Positions 51,593 through 63,627 are shown, numbered from the stretch's first letter. The stretch is 64,000 bases of DNA from Achatina immaculata (GCA_009760885.1 CM019697.1:31116710-31180709), one strand, 5' to 3'. Notes: generated by a model from the sequence alone, not told the origin. Made by a program: numbers and translations.

Positions 51593-53053
51593 TTCCTTAG
51601 GTCCTCATACAACGAGGGCTCGTGCCCCTTCTACGATATATGGGGTATAATAGTGATGCAGATTAGGGGCCATTAAAATTGTAATTTGGTTGCGACAAAG
51701 TAAAATTTCCTCCTGAATGCAAAATGAGAATAATTTCTTATGACCAGACACTAGCATCCTATGACGATGAATGTTAAATGATTATGCAGATCAACGTGGG
51801 GGAATTAAACATTAATCATACACTGTAGAGATGCTGCTACTGTATAAATGGAAGATTTAGTCCTGGCTAATACTTTACATATTTAGTATGAGCCGAAATT
51901 GATGATGATGATGACGATAAATAAACTACTTTTCGTAAAGTGCTAGATAATTGGTGAATAAGAAACTAAAGGACATGGCAGGAAATGGACGAAACATATT
52001 TTAAAGTATGCCTTGTACATGAAATAATTTCAACAGCCTTTACCGAGGAGTAGACACAAGACGATGATGATAAGCTCAGGTGCTTATATCCCAGTGTTTT
52101 TTAGGTGTAAGTGCACGAACTTCTCACCTTTAGTTTAACTTCGATTGTCCCCCGTTCCTCCCCCCTCGCCTGACCCCATTTGCCTTCTGTTTTTGTGTGT
52201 GTGTGCTCCAGCTTTACGTCTTGGCAGTTTGTGGAAATATGGCAGAAAGCACAAACGGTAATTGGATCTGAGGGCAGACGTTAGAGCATACCTGTTCTAG
52301 TCGTCTGCGCGCTCAGTTGTTCTCAGGGTAGGCAAGTTCAAGGCTGCAAGAGCTCAACGTCGTACAAAAGCGTACTGGAATAACGGCTGCAGTGGTTTTT
52401 TGACCTCGTGGTTTAGCTTACTTTCTGTGGAATTAGTGTATCCTTTGAATTTGACCAAAAAAAAAAATGTCTTTTAAGTGAAGCCTAGCCGAGTAGGATC
52501 TGCTCACCTGGTCTGTAGGCATAGTGCTGTTATAAAGCTGCCATATTTTCTGCTCGTTGTAAAGCAACGTTTATTATTATTATTATTACATGTGTTCTAG
52601 CATCCGCTCTTATTGCCATCTAAAGCGCTTGATCGTTGCATTACTACGTCAGAAACTGAATAGGCAAGAATAATACTATTATATCTCTCATTGTACAGTT
52701 GAATCAGTGCTAGCTCAGTCATGCTGTAGATTTTCACAGTAACAGCTATTTGGAGTAGACTAAAATGTGTTCCATTTACGGCTTCATTACAATTATCTAC
52801 CCAGGCAATCGAATTCTGTGGATGAGTCCTGTGAATTTTACTATTTTGTAAACCAGCGGTTTTGACGTTTTAAAATCTAGCTGGAACACACGAGTTAAAG
52901 AACATTATTTTTTATCTATGCTTAACGAATAAGAAAAAAAGTATACCGAAATATTATAGTTAATTTCTAATCACGTTAAATAAGACGCTGAATATTAACA
53001 CTGGTGTGTTACCCTTGTGAAATATAATTTAATTCGGTTACATTTGTTTTAAA
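51593..53053. other. Upstream region of the secreted-protein gene
   Basis: No coding exon recognised. Near 52300-52440 is a GC-richer block that could be a 5' non-coding exon. A SINE-like end (ctcgttgtaaagcaacg then (TTA)n) lies at 52548-52588. No promoter motif can be named with confidence. Confidence 0.35.
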
Positions 53054-53128
53054 ATGGTCTCTGTGACCATGCTGGGAGGTCTCCTGCTGGTTCTTAATAT
53101 GAGCACACTTGTCTATTCTATCTTTGAC
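53054..53128 (+). CDS. Secreted/membrane protein gene, exon 1 (signal peptide)
   Basis: ATG at 53054 (AAAATGG: A at -3, G at +4) opens MVSVTMLGGLLLVLNMSTLV then YSIFD, a classic hydrophobic signal peptide, ending exactly at the consensus donor GAC|GTGAGT in phase 0. Cleavage would fall near the VYS-I end. I do not recognise the protein family. The assignment rests on the hydrophobic core, Kozak context, donor, and in-phase joining to the exon at 57460. Confidence 0.65.
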
Positions 53129-53261
53129 GTGAGTATAAAATGATTTTAATTATTTGTTTATTGTCATGTTTAATGTTGATAATATACAGCAGACCGTATC
53201 ACGTGGTGTCTTCAGGCTTTAGAATACATACTGCAAATCTGGTCTCTTTTACATTTTATAT

Positions 53262-53465
53262 CCTTCCCCGTGCCGCCAAACGTCACTACCGCATGGTAGT
53301 TCGCCAAGATTTCCTGTCTTCGGCGAGTTTTTCAGTCTCATCAAGGGATGTTATGCCCACTGAACTGGCCTCTCTTAATAATGTCCTCTTTAGAGTTTCA
53401 CGTGGTCGATTTCCTTTTCTTCGGCCTGTTGTGTTCCACTTGATAGCTTGTTTGGGGATCCTCTG
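53262..53465 (-). mobile_element. LINE-b 3' fragment
   Basis: Minus-strand 3' end of LINE-b ('ccttccccgtgccgccaaac', tcttcggcctgttgtgttcc) within the first intron of the secreted-protein gene. Confidence 0.85.
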
Positions 53466-54205
53466 ATATCTCTACAACTACTTAAAAAAACCCTAACCTA
53501 GACGCAGTAAAAGAATGCACGAAAAGCTGCTGATCGTAGGACTCTTGGAGACGGCCCGTCTCTCTAGATCAGCAGTTGTCAGCTCTTTCCATCTAATGGC
53601 ACACTGAACAGGGAGAAAAACCTCAAAGGCGCGAGGCTTTAACACATTTGTCTCCTTTTCCCCGTCGTTTCAGCCTCATGATGATATTTGTTGTGTTTGG
53701 TTCCTTGTTCAGACTGTGGTCTGAAATGTAAATTAGAGTCTAAACTTACTTCAAGTGCTTTTTTTTTTAATAACAACACTATGGCTAATTTCAAGTACAT
53801 TTATTTCAACAGCTCAGTATAAAACACTCTCAAGGGACTGGGGTTACCTTATGATATGTATATAAATTTTGAAGAAACAGAATAATATTTGCGAAAATTA
53901 GAATAAACCGATTTTGAGGGAAGCATGTTTATATTGTAAGAACTAGGAAGTGTCGAAACTGGCAGGTTTTTTTTTGTTTTTGTTTTTGTTTTTGTCGGAC
54001 ATTTTTAAAAATGAAGGCTTTGATAACTATTCAGCGTCGTCCTTGGAGAGCCTTGATAACTAACTACTCACATTCTTGGGGGCTTCTAATAACTAGTCAT
54101 CCTCATCCTTGGAGGCCTTTGATTTTTTTCTTATTATTTTTTTTCTTATGGATACTCCAGTCCATATTTGGGTTCTGCAGAGAAGGGTTATTTAGGAAAT
54201 TGAGA
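53466..54205. other. Intron, unassigned
   Basis: No gene. A degenerate ~40-bp tandem repeat (cgtcgtccttggagagcctt; cctcatccttggaggccttt) lies at 54010-54125. Confidence 0.4.
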
Positions 54206-54209
54206 TTTT

Positions 54210-54785
54210 GCCCCTTTCTAACATCCATCCATCCATCCATCCATCTATCCATCTATCCATGTCGTTGGACAGAGATCGGCTAAGCAACCACCCCCCAGTA
54301 TGCCTTCTGGCGTCTTGCAGGGCAGAAACAAATTCTCTCCACTTCTCCCGGTTCGCGACCAGCTTTTATATTGTGCCCCAGCTGTGCTGCATGCGACTCA
54401 TTTCTTCTTCTACAGTTCTCCACCAGGTATCCTTCGGTCGGCCCCTTTCCCTCGGGTGTCCATCGTATGACTGTTTTAACGATGTTGCTGGGGTCTCTTC
54501 GGAGTACATGACCAATCCATTTCCAGCAGTTTTTTTTTTTTTTGCTGTTGTAACATGCATATCTCCTTGTTCACACTGGGAAAGTAGGTTTCCATTATTT
54601 ATTGTTTGTGGTCAGCAAATATTTAAAATCTTTCTGAAGCAGGTTGTGTGGAGTGATGATAATTTGCCCATTTCCTTTTCAATTGTTCTCCAGCATTCTG
54701 CTCCATAGAGGAGTATGTGTAACATAGAACTTTGGTACAGCTTTATTTTAGTTCTAGAACTTACCATGACAATTTCCAGGTGTTT
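54210..54785 (-). mobile_element. LINE C-terminal fragment with (ATGG)n tail
   Basis: Minus strand reads RTKIKLYQSSMLHILLYGAE, CWRTIEKEMGKLSSLHTTCF, then after breaks GHPRERGRPKDTWWRTVEEE and MSRMQHSWGTI, ending in (ATGG)n with a few ATAG (plus catccatccatcc at 54222). A different non-LTR family from LINE-a, b and c. Confidence 0.8.
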
Positions 54786-55350
54786 CAAAATGTATAAACT
54801 AGGAAAAAAAGTAAGAACAGCTTTATTACTCGTTATATATATATAGAGAGAGAAGATAAAATGTAAATTCACATGAATGTTATGTCAAAAACTAGGAATA
54901 GAAAAGTGAGAGAGTGATTCAATGGTAAGCTAGCCAGGAGAAGGTGGAATAGGTGATTTTATATTTGGGACAAATGGGTTGTAATCTGATGCTGTTATGA
55001 GGTTCTGAAGTATGTGTTACAACTGAGAAAGGAGTGGAACTTAGTGCAGAGGGAATATGATTGTGGAAGAGAGGAATGTTAGGTGTAGCTGAATTACGAG
55101 TTCAAACCATGTGGTTCCAGTGTCGCATATTCCATATTCCTGAATGTAGCGGTTCTCAAGCTCCAGGCGGCTTCTGCCATCAGCATGACGTTGTTTGATG
55201 GATGTTACTAGAAAATCAGATTTGCCTCTGTGGTTGGGGCCATTGAAATGATTAGGGACTGGTTTCGAAGCATACTATGTGATACCGGACAAATGTTTCT
55301 CAGATTAGATGACTGCATTCCTATTTTTTTACACAGCATTCATTTGAATT

Positions 55351-55397
<47 letters not shown>

Positions 55398-55548
55398 ATT
55401 CTTTGTCCTGTGTGTTTTTGTATGATTAAGGTTCACACCGAAAGTTCACAACTGTGTGCTAATTAAAGCTGTTCCTATTTTTTTCCATAGTTTATACATT
55501 TTGTTATCACAGCTTTACTGCAGTGGCTTCGTGTATAGTTGTAAACTT
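54786..55548 (-). mobile_element. PLE-B: Penelope-like element with GIY-YIG remnant
   Basis: Ends are inverted copies: caaaatgtataaactaggaa at the left, and its reverse (ttccatagtttatacatttt) at 55484-55503. Minus-strand frame near 55300-55100 reads KPVPNHFNGPNHRGKSDFLV, TSIKQRHADGRSRLELENRY and IQEYGICDTGTT, like the C-terminal half of the Penelope GIY-YIG domain (N-HF-x-x-x-x-H). A (TC)n run is at 55354-55386. Homology to the 19.6 kb copy resumes at 55735 after a LINE-b insertion. Confidence 0.7.
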
Positions 55549-55734
55549 AGTCTTATATCTTACACCCTTCCAATGCCGTTAAACGTCACACAGGGCTCGC
55601 ATAGTTGTTTGCCAAGTTTTCCTGCCTGTTCTCAGCGAGTCTTTCAACTTCATCAAGGGATGTTATGCCCACTAAACTGGCTTCTCTTAACAATGTCCTC
55701 TTTAGAGTTTCACGTGGTCGACCTCTTTTTCTTC
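55549..55734 (-). mobile_element. LINE-b 3' fragment nested in PLE-B
   Basis: Short LINE-b 3' end (cttccaatgccgttaaacgt; tcacgtggtcgacctctttt) between PLE-B blocks that are contiguous in the copy at 19.6 kb. Confidence 0.75.
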
Positions 55735-55839
55735 TCTTTAGTTTTATATACTTATACACTAATTATTCGTATCTTATCAGACGATTCTAAGGATAATGAA
55801 AGCTGTTCTCGCTTTATTTATTCTCCTGTTCTTATATCT

Positions 55840-57060
55840 TACATCATCTTATATCCTTCCCGTGCCGTTAAACATCAAATAGGGCTCTCAAAATAATTCG
55901 CCAATTTTTCCTGTTTTCGGCGACCTTTTCGACCTCATCAAGGTTTATGCCTATTAATTTGGCCTCTCTTAACAATGTCTTCTTTAGAGTTTCACGTGCT
56001 CTGCCTCTTTTTCTTCGGCCTGTTGTGTTCCACTTGATAGCTTGTTTGGGATTCTCTGACTGTTTCTTCTCATCACCTGACCAACATATGTCCATCTCCT
56101 TTTCCTGATTACCCATGAGACTGGTTATTGTTCATTCATTGTCTTATCTCTGCATTGTTCTTGAATTCGTTCCACTTGATGCCGAGTATTTTCCTTAGGC
56201 ATTTGCTTTCAAAAGAGTCTAATTTCTTGTTTATTTCTTTAGTTGTTTTCCAGCTTTCACATGCATAAATGAGGGTGGATATTACATTTGAATTGAATAG
56301 TCTTAACTTGGTTTTTGTGCTTATAACTTTTGAATGCCATATGTTCTCAAGATTCTTGAAGATCGATGCTGCTTTTGCAATTCTAATTCTAACTTCCTTT
56401 CTGGTGTCACCATCCTGGTCTATGTAGCTGCCAAGGTGTGCATATTGATTGACTTCTTCAACATCTGTCCCTTCTACGTGTATTTTTCCATTTTGGTTAA
56501 TGGGAAGTTTCATTATTTTTGTTTTGTCCTTGTTAATCTCAAGTCCTATTTTGCTAGCCAGTGAAGACAGGATATCTGTTTTTTCTTGCATGGAATTTAC
56601 ATTGTTACTGATAAAGTTATGTCATCAGCAAAATCAAGGTCTTCTAGTTGGGTCCCATGTACCCAGTCAATACCTGTGTTACCTGTGCAGCATTTTTTTC
56701 ATTATGAAGTATATTGTAATTCCAAAAAGTAAAGGAGACAGTGTACATCCTTGTTTCACGCCTGTTTCAATCTGGAACCATTCACTCATCCCTTCTTCTG
56801 TTTTGATTGCACAAACATATCCATTGTAGAAGTTGACAATTTTAGATGGTATATCATACAGACTTAAGATTCTCCACTATGAATCTCTGTGTATGCTATC
56901 AAATGCCTTTTTAAAAGTCTATGAAGTTCAGTATTAATGGTTTTTGCTTTTCAGTATGTTATTCAAGTATTATTCTTAGAGTAAATATCTGATCGAGACA
57001 GCTTCTCCCTTTTCGAAATCCTGCTTGTTCTTCTCTCATTCTACTCTATATGTCTTTATT
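55840..57060 (-). mobile_element. LINE-b, longest copy
   Basis: Minus strand carries EQAGFRKGRSCLDQ with [33 protein letters not shown]-side FADD region, [60 protein letters not shown] and GRRKRGRARETLKKTLLREA, then the 3' end at about 55840. RT domains 2-7 are present with stops and frameshifts; the endonuclease is missing. Confidence 0.87.
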
Positions 57061-57117
57061 TGTTTCTCCATCAGGTACTAGCGTGCTGCCAAGACGTCGC
57101 AGGCATCTATGTGATGG

Positions 57118-57242
57118 TTTCTGTTAGGTTTTGCTCATTAATTTTAACTGCTGTTTGATTTTCTAGATTTACTTTCATTATTCTGTTAGGTTTTGCTCAT
57201 TAATTTTAACTGCTGTTTGATTTTCTAGATTTACTTTCATTA
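57118..57242. repeat. 60-bp direct duplication
   Basis: ctgttaggttttgctcatta ... tagatttactttcatta occurs twice in tandem. Confidence 0.95.
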
Positions 57243-57459
57243 TTTCTGATCTTTGAAATATTGATGTTGAACTCATCTTGTCTGCTGATTGTTTCTAGAG
57301 TGCCTGTTTACTCTGGCTAACGTCAGTGTTAATAAATAAATTAGAACGTGTGTGCTACATAAACTCATTGCTAACAGGGTGCTCTACCGAAGACGCTGTA
57401 TTAGCGGGTGGTACAGGAAGATAAATATATCTACAAGTCAGAAATAATTTTCTCCTCAG

Positions 57460-57612
57460 CTTCCTTGCATTACCCCACTCGGACTTAAGTATGGCACCTC
57501 TGACCACACACTGACCTTTGACCTGGCAGTGTCTAGTGGTGAGCCGGACAGTATTAGACTTAACGGACCGAAAGCGTGGAGACCTTCAAGTACTAGTGAA
57601 AGTTTTGTACAG
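57460..57612 (+). CDS. Secreted/membrane protein gene, exon 2
   Basis: Acceptor TTTTCTCCTCAG|CTT and donor CAG|GTAATG bound a 153-nt fully open exon, phase 0 at both ends. It encodes LPCITPLGLKYGTSDHTLTF, DLAVSSGEPDSIRLNGPKAW and RPSSTSESFVQ. It lies in a GC-richer island between transposons. The alternation of polar and hydrophobic residues suggests an extracellular beta-rich domain, but no family is recognised. Intervening or further exons may exist; none was found before the right end. Confidence 0.65.
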
Positions 57613-57867
57613 GTAATGTTCTTTTTAAAAATTTGTTGTTGTTGTTGTTGTTGTTTTCGCCTTCCTTAGTTACCATCGGGTTTCAAAACATCAGGATTAG
57701 GCAATCAGAGAAGAGTATTTTCCTTATTGTAGAAGTACGGCATAACAAGATGCAAGGCTCCATATGAACTATGATGAAAACCAATAATAATAGTGTCTAA
57801 TAAAAATAATGTATATAAGATTTAAAAAAGGTTGGGCTAATGTTTACGAATAATATTACGAATACTC

Positions 57868-58062
57868 TGGCATTTAGAAGTTACTTATTTGCTACTACCT
57901 CCTCCTCTAGCAGCATTCTATTGCCGGTAGCAGGTTTGACCATCCTTTTGGCGCCTTTAGTAAGCACTTTGTGTTTTCTGGTGGCTCCAAGCTTGACAGC
58001 TAACTCCTTCATTCTTGACAACAGTACCGCTTCGTAATTATCGGCCAGATATATATATATAT
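57868..58062 (-). other. Unidentified open frame, minus strand
   Basis: Reads LADNYEAVLLSRMKELAVKL, GATRKHKVLTKGAKRMVKPA and TGNRMLLEEEVVANK before a stop, charged and helix-like, in slightly GC-rich sequence. It may be a fragment of a retrotransposed gene or element. No start or splice evidence was found and the 5' side runs into a (TA)n tract. Confidence 0.3.
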
Positions 58063-58859
58063 ATAATGTTCAGTAATATCTGCTCAATACATATAGTCTG
58101 CTCTTCCTCAGCGATAGCTGAAACAGCCAAATGATCCATTCTTTAAGTTATTTTAATGCCAAAGTGGCCCGGCACACACATGAAAATCAAGTCAATCGAC
58201 AGATCTGTGTAATTTTCAGGGGTTCGAACTGCTGTTGTTTTATAGAGCCAGCTTAATTTTTTTTTTCTCCAAAAATTCATCGATTGACTGGGAGAATGAT
58301 TGATTGATTGACCTTAGGAAGTAGTGTCACTGAAGTGAGGACATTTCCGTGTGTATTCCGCTGCCCCTTCCAGTAGCCAACATAATGTCACTCAATATGC
58401 TTTCTTACGTGTTAACTGATGGATACCTCAACCTGCTTAGTGTACGGCGGTTGATAATATCAGTTAAAAAGCCTAAAGAGTTTAGACAAAACCAAAGAAA
58501 GAACTACATTGGGCCGTTATTGAAAAAAAAATAGCTAGTAGCAAATTGTAATATTTCATCAAACAACACATAAACGAGGAAAAAAATGAGAAGAAATATA
58601 ACGAAAATATAATTAGAAATTTTTTAATAATTGTGGTTTCGATACCGATGAGATCAAGTGACGCTAGGTTCCACAATTTGACATAAGCGACGGAACACCA
58701 ATATTATATTAAATATCACATTAGCTAAAGAATATTCACGGCACAGTGGAAATCAAGATCTTGTCACAGTTTATCACACTGTCAGGGGATAAAGAGAGAT
58801 GAGGATTCTTTTCAAATGAAGCCATGGATCCTTGTGGCTACTCGAACGCGTGAATGAAT

Positions 58860-59150
58860 TCTGATAAATTAGACAAAAATTAGAATATTTTTCAGTCACT
58901 TCGAGAGAAAAATCAGAAGCAGGAAACTATAAGAAATCTGTTTGCTAGTAATCTACAAAAGTCCAGTCATGGTTTGTGTATATCATGCAATATTTCATTG
59001 CTGACTGCTAGATTTGGTAAGCTTCGTACACCTGGAGAACAACTCATTCTGCCAGCAGTAAGAGAAGTTCTGCGCACGTTTTACACAAGACACCGGACTA
59101 AATTATTACAGCTATTCCTCTCAAGGAATACTATCGCTACAAAGTCCAAA
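58860..59150 (+). pseudogene. hAT (ZBED5-type) transposase fragment, left part
   Basis: Reads LFASNLQKSSHGLCISCNIS, LLTARFGKLRTPGEQLILPA and VREVLRT, then after a frameshift IPLSRNTIA. This matches the domesticated-type hAT transposases annotated as ZBED5 or SCAN-domain-like proteins (S-x-LIAK-GKPHTIGE-LILPA; IPLSNNTI). Broken off by the R2-type element and resumed to its right. Confidence 0.75.
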
Positions 59151-62100
59151 AAGAAGAAATGGCCCCAGGATTCACCGAAAGGGGGGGGGGGGGAGAGGAT
59201 AATGGATCCACAGGTGATTATACGGAAACGACCATGCCCGCCCCAGTTAATTTGAGTTCAGAACAACGGATGGAGTATCCATGCACCTGTGGCAGGAAAT
59301 TTAATACTCAACGTGGTATTAAGATACACAGAACGAAGAAGGGATGTGGTGGTTCCTTGCTGCCCAATATTCAACAGTGCACTACGACGCCAGTCTCAGA
59401 TAAGACATTGGAAGATCTCTGTCAGGATATAACCCACAGTACAGAGAATATTCAGGTTGAGCCAGGCAGCAAGGAGGCAATGCAGCCCTCCGACGAGACC
59501 AGAGACAAGATTAACTTCCCACCAGCAAGTGCAAAAAGCACATGGGAAAACTTGGACACAGTTTACGCAAAGAATTGGACAAACAACTGAGAGGGGAAAA
59601 CCTTGAGCAAAAACTGGGAACATTTGGTAACATCATATATCTTCACTGCCACAAAGAGTTTGGAACCAAACAGGCAAGAAGAGAAAAAGTAACACCAAGA
59701 AAGTCCAGAAGACAAGGAAAATAGAAGCAATAAGACAGCAGAAGAACCATGCCCGGAAAATGTTCAAAAAGGCACACGAATCAGAAAAGGAAGGACTAAG
59801 ACAGGTTTGGCAGCATCTAAAATCCCAGCACAATGCCCTTTGCAGAGCTGAAAGACTATGTAAAAGGAAGAGGGAAACCAGATACGCAAGAGAGAAGTTC
59901 TACAGAGATCCCTTCGGGTTTGCCAAGCAGTTATTTGAACAGTCAAAATCAGGTACACTGAAAGCAAGTAGGAAGGTGCTCGAGGAACATCTGAGCAAGA
60001 CATACTCTGATAAAAATCAGCATACACCTCTCGAGCAGATGAAAGGTCTAGTGTGGCCCTGTTGCACCAGGCAGCAAATTCAAATGCAGCCCACCAACCT
60101 TACAAGAAGTAGAGAGCATCGTAAGAAAAGCTAAAGGCAAGTCAGCACCAGGTCCGAATGGCGTCCCTTACATACTATACAAAAGATGCCCCGAAGTTCT
60201 AAAGAAGCTCCATAAACTCCTACGAACAGCATGGACCAAGGGACTCATAAGTAAAGAATGAAAAAAGGCTAACGGAGTATACATCCCAAAGGAGCAGAAT
60301 TCCACTGAAATCAACCAGTTCAGACCGATCTCACTTCTGAATGTGGAAGGAAAGATATTCTTCTCCGTAATGGCAAAGAGACTAACAACATACCTCCTAG
60401 ATAATGGTTATGTTGTTACATCTATGCAGAAGGGAGGAATTCCAGGTTCACCAGGATGTCTCGAGCATGCTTCAGTGATTTGGGAAGCTATTCAGCAGGC
60501 AAGATCTGGAAAGCAACATCTACAAGTAATATAGCTTGACCTAGCCAATGCGTATGGCTCAGTACTGCACCAGATGATATGGCTAGCACTAGACATGTAT
60601 CATGTGCCAAAAGAAATCACGAAGATGCTAAAAATATACTTCACGGGGTTCCTCGTGAGATTTGGAACATCAGGATATATTACAAGATGGATTGAGCATC
60701 CAGGTAGGAATTGCAATGAACCGTACAATATCTCCCATACTGTTCGTACTAGCCATGCAAGTAATCTTGAAAGCAGGAGAAGGAGCAGCAGATGGCCCAA
60801 GGTTTAGAAATGGATGTCAAATGCCACCACTAAAAGCATTCATGGATGACACAACAGTAATAACAACCAGTGAAGCACAGGCACGAAAGATGTTAGAGCG
60901 TTTGGATAGCCTGATCATATGGTGCCGCATGAGCTTCAAGCCAAAGAAGTCAAGGAGTCTGTCACTCAGAAAAGGGAAAGTGATAGAAAGATCATACACA
61001 GTGGCAAATCAAATAATCCCAACTGTAGGGGAAGAGCCAGTGAAGAGCCTTCGCTGAGTATATGATGCTTCCATGAAAGACTCAAACGCGGTGAAGCAGG
61101 TCATAGAAATGGCATATAATGGATTGAACATCATAGACAAAAGCAAGCTACTGGGGAAGTTCAAAATATGGTGCCTCCAGTTCATGATGATTCCAAAACT
61201 GATGTGGCCACTACTTATTTACGAAGTAAGTACCAGCACAGTAGAGGCAGTCGAAAGAAAGATCAATAAATCCATAAGAAAGTGGCTGGGTGTACCACCA
61301 GGATTAACTGATGTGGCACTGTACTGCAAGAAGAGCAAACTCAGCTACCTTTAAATCTGTGGTCGAAGAATACAAGGTAGGAAAGACAAGGCTTGCAATG
61401 ATGCTACAAGAATCTACAGATCCAGTAGTACAAGAAGTGCACCCAACACTTAAAACTGGACGAAAATGGAAAGTAAGTGAGGAAGTGACTGCAACCAGGG
61501 AAACACAGGAGCTGAAAGAAGTAATAGGATACACCCAGACCAACAGAAGGGGATTTGGTCATGGTGAAATCAAACGGTGGTCAAAGGCCTCCTGTAAGGA
61601 AAGAAGGGATATGACCATCAGCGAAGTAAGGAATTCAGAGGATGATAAGTGGGTCAAAAAGACAATCCAACAGACACAGCAAGATCAGTGAACAACATGG
61701 GAGGAAGTCCTGCAGAGATCACTAACATGGAATGACATTTGGAAAATGGCACCCTTGAGACTTAGCTTCATCATCAAAGTTACTTATGACCTTCTGCCTA
61801 CAGGCTCCAACCTATACTAATGGGGTTTATCAGAAGACACAAATTGCCCTCTCTGCAACGAAAAGCAAACATTGGAACATGTGCTGTCAGCATGCAGAGT
61901 ATCATTAGGTCAAGGACGCTACACCTGGTGGCACAACAGAGTGTTGCAGGAACTAGTAGCCATTGTAGACAGGGCAAAAGATAAAGTAAATAACAGCAAA
62001 AGAACTGAGATCATACCTAAATACTTCATAGGCTCTGGTACGACATCGAATATTGAAATAAGGGACATTCCCTTACCATCACTGCTAGATAGTGGAAATG

Positions 62101-62560
62101 ACTGGGATGTGATAGCGGACCTACCAGGAAGAAGAGAATACCCGACTGCCATTAAGAATACAGGAATGCGTCCAGACATTGTAGTGTATTCCATAGAAAA
62201 ACAGGAACTAATAATGATTGAGCTTACGGTTCCGTACGAAACAAGAATAGAGGAGCAACGTCTGTTCAAATGTGAGAAGTACAATGACCTGGTCAAGCAA
62301 ATGAGGCAGGGGGCAGGAGTCAGGGCAAAAGTGATAGCAGTAGAAGTGGGAGCGAGATGATTCGTAGCAACATCAGCATACGACCTATGTAAGTAACTGG
62401 GCATAAAGGGACAAGCAAGAGCAAGGGCACTGAAAAGCCTTTCAGAAACAGCAGAAAAGGCTTCATGCAGGCTGTGGAGTATGAGAAACAAGCATTGAGA
62501 ACATAAATAATTTCGCTTGTCGCGGCTAATACCAGTCCTTCGGGGCTAAATTGCTAAAGA
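59151..62560 (+). mobile_element. R2/Hero-type LINE with restriction-like endonuclease, decayed
   Basis: Starts near ATG 59159. N-terminal zinc finger YPCTCGRKFNTQRGIKIHRT then KKGC (C-x-C-x12-H-x5-C, 59275-59345). The reverse transcriptase follows: GKSAPGPNGVPYILYKRCPE, QFRPISLLNVEGKIFFSVMA, LDLANAYGSVLHQMI, SPILFVLAMQVILKAG, the FMDD catalytic box at 60839-60850, and RKWLGVPPGLTDVALYCKKS. The C-terminus has a CCHC knuckle CPLCNEKQTLEHVLSAC (61844-61894) and the nuclease core MRPDIVVYSIEKQELIMIEL (62166-62225). This arrangement (zinc finger, RT, CCHC, PD-D/E nuclease) defines the R2/R4/Hero group. At least four stops and several frameshifts disable it. Both boundaries are approximate. Confidence 0.85.
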
Positions 62561-62745
62561 CACACTTCAAAAGTGCAGTGCCAACTCAATCCCGGGACAA
62601 AAAAAAAAGCAACAACTCACAAGGGGCCCACCCCCCCCCCCCTTTTTTATAGTGCCAGGAGTTTAATAGAGCCGAAACACTTATCTGAGGGGGGGGGGTG
62701 TGCTTCCTCTGATGATCTGAAGGAGTTGTGTTGTTGTTCCGCTCT
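62561..62745. other. Low-complexity join with C and G runs
   Basis: Contains A9, C14, T6 and G9 homopolymers between the R2-type element and the resumed hAT sequence; possibly remains of a further insertion. Confidence 0.4.
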
Positions 62746-63620
62746 CTATAGTAGAGAGTTTCCTGCAGTAGGTGATAGATCTGCTCAAAGAACAACAATC
62801 GTTGACAATACTGAGACACTTTGTACAACCTGCTGAGGACAAGAAAATGTGACTTGCAGGTAGAGATAAATCTACTCTTCCAGACAATGAAACTTTGCTT
62901 CGTGCTTGTGTTCGCTTTTTCAATGATTAAACTTTGGTTAAAGAGCTGCTATTTACAATACTACTAGACACGGATAGAAATGGGCGTCAATATTTCGTGC
63001 TGTAGAGAGATTTTTGCAAGAGAAAAACATCCCATTGTCAAGTTTCTGGCGTGAGCAACGTCGTCATCGTGCCTTCCTTATTTCTTTGAGGAAAGCTGTA
63101 CCTGATGTGTCTATGGTGCACTCTGCCATTCACAGATAGGATCTTGTGGCAAAAGAAAAAACCCCTAAGTGCTCGGGTTCACAAATCATTAATCATCAAA
63201 ATAATAACATCAAAACACATTTTCTTAATTTTCTACTTTTTAGACAACTCTGCAAATGAGAATGAGGAAGATTTTGAACTTTTGTTCCTACATAAGAAAG
63301 TTAGATGGCTGTCCAAGGGGAACTGTATGTGTCGCTGTTGTAGACAGTTATAGAATTCTTTCAAGAGTCCATTTTTCTCTCTGTAATGAAATAAACCATA
63401 TCAAGCAAGCCACTGCTTACTTGTCAGATTTATTCACAACATTCAACGAAGTTAATTTGCAAATTCAAGGCAATGAAGTTAATCTTATCAAAGTAAAGTC
63501 AGCCATCTCCACATTTCTATCAAAGTTACATCTATCCTGAAATAACTTTGCCTGCCGCGAGCTTTTCCAGTTTCCAGGTCTTTCTGAACTGGACAAAGAG
63601 AAACGGATGTCAAAAGATGA
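62746..63620 (+). pseudogene. hAT (ZBED5-type) transposase fragment, right part
   Basis: With several frame changes it reads DKSTLPDNETLLRACVRFFN, TLVKELLFTILLDTD, RRHRAFLISLRKAVPDVSMV with H-x-A-IHR, FLLFRQLC, NENEEDFELLFLHKKVRWLS with KGN, and AYLSDLFTTFNEVNLQIQGN. The order matches ZBED5-type hAT transposases, including the conserved ...VRWLSKGN... block. Many stops; not functional. Confidence 0.82.
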
Positions 63621-63627
63621 CCTTCGG

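Noticed and set aside
58349..58534. Third exon of the secreted-protein gene after the polypyrimidine tract at 58345-58370
   Set aside because: The acceptor CCTTCCAG is good but the required phase-0 frame starts with TAG.
59159..59590. Zinc-finger host gene at 59159
   Set aside because: The finger is followed by reverse transcriptase and nuclease sequence in the right order for an R2/Hero-type LINE, so it belongs to the element.
63105..63540. Domesticated ZBED5-like host gene
   Set aside because: Several stops and frameshifts within the hAT domain and interruption by a LINE argue for a dead transposon, not a functional domesticated gene.
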